A stretch of 64,000 nucleotides of DNA. Origin: Ricordea florida. Lineage: Eukaryota; Cnidaria; Anthozoa; Corallimorpharia; Ricordeidae. The stretch is from contig OX453272.1 in the NCBI GenBank assembly GCA_949710005.1, positions 4,566,673 through 4,630,672 of the forward strand. Direction: 5' to 3'. Shown one piece after another: positions 58,771 to 64,000 of this stretch. Numbering within the stretch: position 1 is the first letter of the stretch; each line of letters starts with the position of its first letter. The notes beneath the pieces were generated by a model. That model did no database searches. It saw only the letters and a program-made list of their open reading frames with translations, and was not told where the DNA came from. A program made the translations under genes and the position numbers.

Positions 58771-59059
58771 GAAAACACATGCTGGCGTCCCAGTCGAGAG
58801 GCAGTGCGCCACTTCATTTGATGGCAAAGGTCAAGTGCTCGCGCACGCGTATTTTCCGAGTGATGGGCAAATCCACTTTGACAATGATGAATATTTCACC
58901 GAGACTGATTCGTGGTGGAATGGATCCCAAGATCTAGTTCTTGTGGCTGGACACGAAATGTGTCATGCCCTGGGCTTACAGGATTCCAACGTAATTGAAA
59001 GGCTCCATTATGTTGCCAACAGCGATAAGAAAAACTCCAACGCAACACAAAGATTATAA
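58771..59059 (+). CDS. MMP/metzincin-like catalytic exon, partial or pseudogene
   Basis: After an AG acceptor at 58,769-58,770 the frame reads FDGKGQVLAHAYFPSDGQIH, FDNDEYF and VAGHEMCHALGLQDSN. This matches the matrix metalloprotease order FDGxGGxLAHAFFP, HFDxDE, HExGHxLGLxHS. The third zinc ligand is Asp instead of His (HEMCHALGLQD). No propeptide, hemopexin domain or neighbouring exon was found within reach. The frame ends by a stop after a Lys/Asn-rich tail. It may be a broken copy, or a metzincin with an HExxHxxGxxD site as in snapalysin-type enzymes. Confidence 0.55.
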
Positions 59060-59114
59060 ATTTGAAATCAAGTCGTTTCTTGGTAGGACACAATTGAATA
59101 ACATCACATAAGTG

Positions 59115-59225
59115 AGCAGTCTAATAGTAGCCGCGGTGAAAGCACACGCCTGTTACCTCTGTGACCCGAGATCAGTTCCCGCGGGTCTCGTGTGGGTTCA
59201 GTTTGCTGCTGTGTCCCCTTTGCTA
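59115..59225 (+). mobile_element. tRNA-derived SINE fragment
   Basis: GCACACGCCTGTTACCTCTG and TCCCGCGGGTCTCGTGTGGG are head and junction segments of a dispersed tRNA-related SINE type known to me from coral genomes. Truncated at both sides. Confidence 0.45.
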
Positions 59226-60879
59226 AAAATCTAACTTCAACGCTACAGCGCAATTTTTTATACTTTTTGTTTTGTTTCTATTTAGTTTGTTTTATTTGAT
59301 TTTTTTTGCAGTATGAAAGAATGTGATCTTCCTATTCATCTGATAAAAATATTATAAGAAGAATTTAAGGAACAACGAAAAAAAAACCAGATAATTCTTC
59401 AAAAACCATCCTGCGTAAACTCGTTTATGTGGTGCATGTTTGCCTACCTCGCGTGAGCTAAACGATTTTTTGCTACACTGGCAATTATGTACTTTAAGTA
59501 GAAAAAGGAGGCATGTTAAAAGAGAACTTGACTTTAAATGATTGGGCTGAAAGCATTGTACTTTGACAGTGTTTGTGCTATTGCCCACCATTGCTGCAAG
59601 CTTGCTCTGCGCAAGTCGTATCAGGAGCCCATTACCAGGAGCGCTCCTCTCCCACATTAGTCTTTTGCCCCAGCACAGTAGTAGATGGTGCTGTTTTTAA
59701 CTTCTATTTCATGGCAAAGAAAGCAAATATATTATTACAACGACCAATCAAATTGTGCTACGTACATGTTAATTTCTGATGCGAATTTCTACTGTCGCTT
59801 TATAATGGCGGATGATAGCGACGAATCGTGCGAAAATGTTTCGCGGGAAATACGAGATCTAAAAATAACCACATCTCTACTGTGCTGGGGACGCCACTAA
59901 CACACAGGAACGCTCCTGGTGATGGGCTCCTGGTGGTATGCGATGTGTGCGCATTGCACCTTGGGTAAAACAATGTGAGCCACGATTCCTATGACGTCAT
60001 TTCGATACAATTACAGTGACTCATTCTTCATTATAACCCAATGAAAATCAAACTGTCCAAACCCACCTGACCCACCACAATTGTGGCATGGCTTGTGACG
60101 TCATAGATTTTATTGAGAGGACAATCAAGTTTAACAGTCAGTTCAATTGCGCAATGTCATATAGACAGTGCCCCAAGCAAATGTTTCCCGATACGAAAAT
60201 GAACAAAAACACTTCAATTCAATTTTGAAAAACTGTGGAGAAATTGAGCCTTTTCGTATCTTTTCTTTTTTTTAATGTTCCTTTTCTTCATTGTTCAAAA
60301 AATTTCCATGCAGGAAATATCAACCAACACACAACAAACATGGCGCGAGCAGAGAGAATGCATACGCCAGAAGAACGTCTGCGTTCGAAAGCTACAAACA
60401 TGGCTGCAATAGAATGGATATTGCAAATAAACAACGCCACACATTGTGAACAATGTAATCGTGAAACTGGAAGTAAACATTGTCACGACAAAAAACATCT
60501 TTTTTTTTAAGAATTTCACTGAAAACATCAGATATGGCATAAGATTACACAGATTTCGAAATTTAGTGAGTACTACATGGGTTGAATACAGTTAGAAGAG
60601 CAACAAAAAATTTTCGCAAAAAAATGGCCCATACAGTCATTTGGACGTAAGACGCAAGTGATGGAAAAGCGCTCTCTTCATACACTACTTTCTACAGGCA
60701 TAGTTGCCAATTTTCTCTCTGCTCTGAAATCTCTTATAAAGATAATGTTCTTGGTTGTTAATTGAGAACGTTTGTTTGACAGTTCTGTCATCTGGAACCC
60801 AAAATTACCACGTGCGGTGCTATTTAACAAACTGAACTCCAAGCTGCCCGGTTCCGGCGGAACTTCAAAAGAGAAAAAT

Positions 60880-61345
60880 TAATAAAGGCTTCTCCATTTC
60901 TTTAAACTTCGATAAACGATAGAGCTAACTATTTTCATTACCCTTGCCGTGATATTCTACGAAAGTGACATTGGTGTTTTCATTTTTATTCCTCCTTGAC
61001 CGATATCGACAACACAAAGATGGTCACACACGAGCAAGAAAAAAAGATTATAAATTCTCCATTTTTTATCAATTTGATATACGATACAATTACCTATTTT
61101 CACGAGAGCCGAAATTTTCTTTCGAACTGATGATCCTTCCATTTTCATTTGTTATTATCCGATGTCGACACCTAAAAGATGATCACACATGAGAAAGAAA
61201 ATAATAGTAAAAAGTTCTCTATTTTTTTAAACTTCCAGAAACGATAGAGTAACCTATTTTTATAAGAGCCGAACTTTTCTGTTGGTCACATATTCCTTCA
61301 TTCTTTTCCGATGTCAAAAACAAAGATGGTCCGCTACTGACATAT
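60880..61345. repeat. Degenerate tandem repeat, about 160-bp unit, three copies
   Basis: Segments with TTCTC(C/T)ATTT, AAACGATAGAG, CCTATTTT--AGAGCCGAA and GATGGTCACACA recur at about 160-base spacing (near 60,890, 61,055 and 61,215). Non-coding. Confidence 0.6.
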
Positions 61346-64000
61346 TCCTTAAATATGACGATTCACAACGACACAGAAGAGCTTTGGTAACTTAGAAAAA
61401 CTAAAATGCACTTTATCAACAAATTTCTTTCAAGACTAGCTGTGGTAAATCTATCTGATGTGAGTACATTTTTCATATTGTTTCTCTGACAGAAGAGAGA
61501 CTTTTTTTTGAAAAGCGCAGACCCGATTAGCACAAATAAATCACAAGGTATTATTTGCGTCTGTCTGTCTGTTTTTTTTTTTTTTTACTGTAACAATTGA
61601 ATAACATGCTGTTTTCTTTTTTAACACTCAATCGCTAAAATGTGAAACCAGTTTTCTGTTTTTTTGTAGCCAGTTCTTAGTTTTTTTTTTTAAAGAATTA
61701 GTTAGTTTTACAACTATTTTAAAAACAGCAAACCTCAGGATTTCAGCGCTACGAATTGTAACCATAAGAAAGAATTTAGGTAAATTCGGAATACATGCCT
61801 ATCTCGGATCCTAAACTGACCTAACCGGATTCTTTTGCGACTTCTTAATTTTAATGTGTTTTTCCCTGAATTTTTCCCTTCTTTTTCATTTAATATCAGT
61901 GTAGTGTAGGCCCAAATTGTAGACCTTTCAGATGATGCCCTATATTATCACTCAGTTCATACAGGGCCGTGATAAGAATTTTCAGTTTTGCAAAACTGAC
62001 CAAACTTCTAGCATTTCACAAAGTTGCTTGCGAAAAAGCTATGGGAAAAACTTTTCTCTAAATCGAACGTTGCTATATCGATTTCTTTTATAAGTTATTT
62101 TCAATTGCTGTTTTGCATGAACTTTGGCAAATTTATACCACATACACTATTTCTACAAATTCCACACAAGCATTTTCGAATTTAGCCCGCTTAACAAAGC
62201 GTTTCTGTGCTCCTTCGAACACTTAGTGTCGAACTTCCGGATTGGCACTCGTAGTAGTACCACTACCTGACACGAAAATCGGATGATTTAATTTCAATCC
62301 CGTGTTATGAATTATCTGTGCGATCGTCACCTGGCAGCGCAAATTACTTCAATTGGGTCTTCATTAGAGCCGAAAGCTCTAATTTTCTCGCTTCTGTGAT
62401 TTGCACATGTTTTTACTAAACTGTAATAACCTCTGTCACTTTATATATTCCGCCCTTCAGTTTTTAAGAACAGTTCCTCCGATTTGTCTTGTGTGCCGCG
62501 GCATTCGCTTTGTGTATATTTGAACTCAAATCAAACGCGACAAACTATAACCTTTGTCTAGGGTTCAGCATATTACAAGATAAATTCCCTTCCTTCAATC
62601 TAATTCGTCCCACCTATTAAGTCGATCCCTATGACTAACACCTAGCTTTAAACTTTTTCAACAATTCCACAGAGTAGTATATACTTTTGAATTAACCAGG
62701 AAAAGAGTAACACTTTATCGAGGGGAATGTAATCAGTACCGCAAATCCATACGGGCAAAAGTAAAAAAAAAAAACACAATCACGTGGTAAAACTGCCCTG
62801 AAATTAAAAAAAAAAACAACGCACATCGCTCAGTTCTACAAAACCGAAATACCGTATTTTCGGCCAAAGATTTCAGTAAAACCGCACAAAAATATAGCAA
62901 AACCGCATTACCGCAAACCCTAAAATCCCCTTCTCTACCCATGTGCTTAGCCAGACTGAACAGGTAAGAAGAGGAATATTTATCCCAGAGGAAATTCATC
63001 GCATTCTTCTGCTATTATTTTATTAATTAAAGTTGTCGTTTTGTAGTTTGTTGGCCAGATAACAATGTCGATGTTATTTGTCCATGCTACCTGCAGATGA
63101 ACGTTAACTCTGTATTTTCCTTCACTTTTAACTACATAAGCTAAAGAAAAATACAAATGATTTTTCTAACTTGCTTTTCAAAGTGACTTTCTGGTGCCAA
63201 GTGGCTTTATGAAAGACGTTTTTTTTAAGAAAAACGTCGTGTTTAAGATCAGCCTTTTATTGAGACTCTGTTTCCCGTCTTATTATTTCTGACAGCCTTA
63301 AAAGGTCAGCAACATAATCTACCAATCAAGAAGATCTGTTACCGTATGCAAAAAGAACAACCCCACACAGAACGCTAACTCACATTGTGGAATTTTTATG
63401 CAAGAGATCGTAACTAAACATTTCGGCCGACAAACAGCATAATTACTTTTAATTTTTTTCAGGCGAATGTTCAATTTAACTATTCCACAAAGCAGTTACG
63501 CAAAAATACGTGAGAAATCTTTAATCTGTAACTGGCTACACTCGCACGCCGATTTCATATTTTTTTTTTTGTAGTAGTTTGTTCCTTACTGCAAAGATAT
63601 ATTTTGTATCAATATTAAAGAAATTAGCCACCTTTAGATTCTAGTAAGACTACGATTACGAGTAAAAGTTTTGATTGCAATTTTTTCCTACTCAGCTCGT
63701 TTAGTTCATACTATTCTGAGCCCTTTCTTGCCTGATTTAATGACTTTATTCTGTTTTGTAAAACTCTTTTGATATGGGAAATAAAAAATGGATAGCTGTT
63801 GGTTGTTTCCACCGAAATGCAAATTCCCAGAAACCTGACTTGCGGTATCTCTGTGAATCTCAAAGTTGGTTCAGTTGATTGAGATTGAAGAGAGTTTTAT
63901 ACTACCGCCTTTGCCATGGCAAACAATTAATACGGAAAAACTTTTACTTGTTGCGAGAATTGAAAGGTCAAGGATGAGTTTAGTGCAAAATGTAGCAGCG
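61346..64000. other. Intergenic, nothing recognised
   Basis: AT-rich sequence with homopolymer runs. No exon, RNA gene or mobile element was identified up to the right window edge. Confidence 0.5.

Overview
The window is animal nuclear DNA, most likely from an anthozoan cnidarian (coral or sea anemone). The evidence is AT-rich sequence with short spliced exons, chymotrypsin-family proteases that carry C-terminal ShKT (Cys-rich) domains, decayed LINEs, tRNA-derived SINEs and many foldback elements. No rRNA, CRISPR or bacterial gene organisation was seen. The species assignment is inference.

Layout. From 1 to 4 kb lies the 3' part of a minus-strand chymotrypsin-like gene; its Ser195 exon is off the left edge. 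From 4 to 7.2 kb there is no recognisable gene. From 7.2 to 13.1 kb two copies of a 2.7-2.8 kb Helitron/Helentron-like element sit head to tail. From 15,363 to 33,894 lies an apparently full-length Polinton/Maverick (integrated virus-like element) of 18,532 bp, with 236-bp terminal inverted repeats and a 5-bp target duplication (CCGTC). From 35.3 to 57 kb three more chymotrypsin-like genes lie in tandem on the plus strand: 35,288-40,231 (with ShKT), 42,546-48,421 (with ShKT) and 51,638-56,960 (without ShKT). Their exon phases are compatible throughout and exon lengths sum to whole codons. An isolated metzincin/MMP-like exon lies at 58.8 kb. The rest is intergenic sequence with repeats.

The Polinton carries protein-primed family B DNA polymerase, retroviral-type DD35E integrase, double-jelly-roll major capsid protein, A32/FtsK-like packaging ATPase, a penton-like minor capsid protein, a possible ssDNA-binding protein, a series of small or membrane virion-type proteins, and a Cys/His repeat protein of a kind seen in giant viruses. 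The first and last genes both start inside the terminal inverted repeats, so they share a promoter and an identical N-terminal start. A TYTAAAGATT-type motif precedes nearly every gene. The same stem-loop occurs at both spaced convergent gene junctions. The element is not intact: a 2,785-bp copy of the Helentron-like repeat, apparently identical to the copy at 10.3 kb but inverted, interrupts the gene at 27,053. No adenain-type maturation protease was recognised.

In functional terms, polymerase, integrase and the putative SSB form a replication/integration set; MCP, penton, ATPase and the membrane proteins form a virion assembly set. The host genes look like a locally duplicated family of secreted digestive or venom-type serine proteases.
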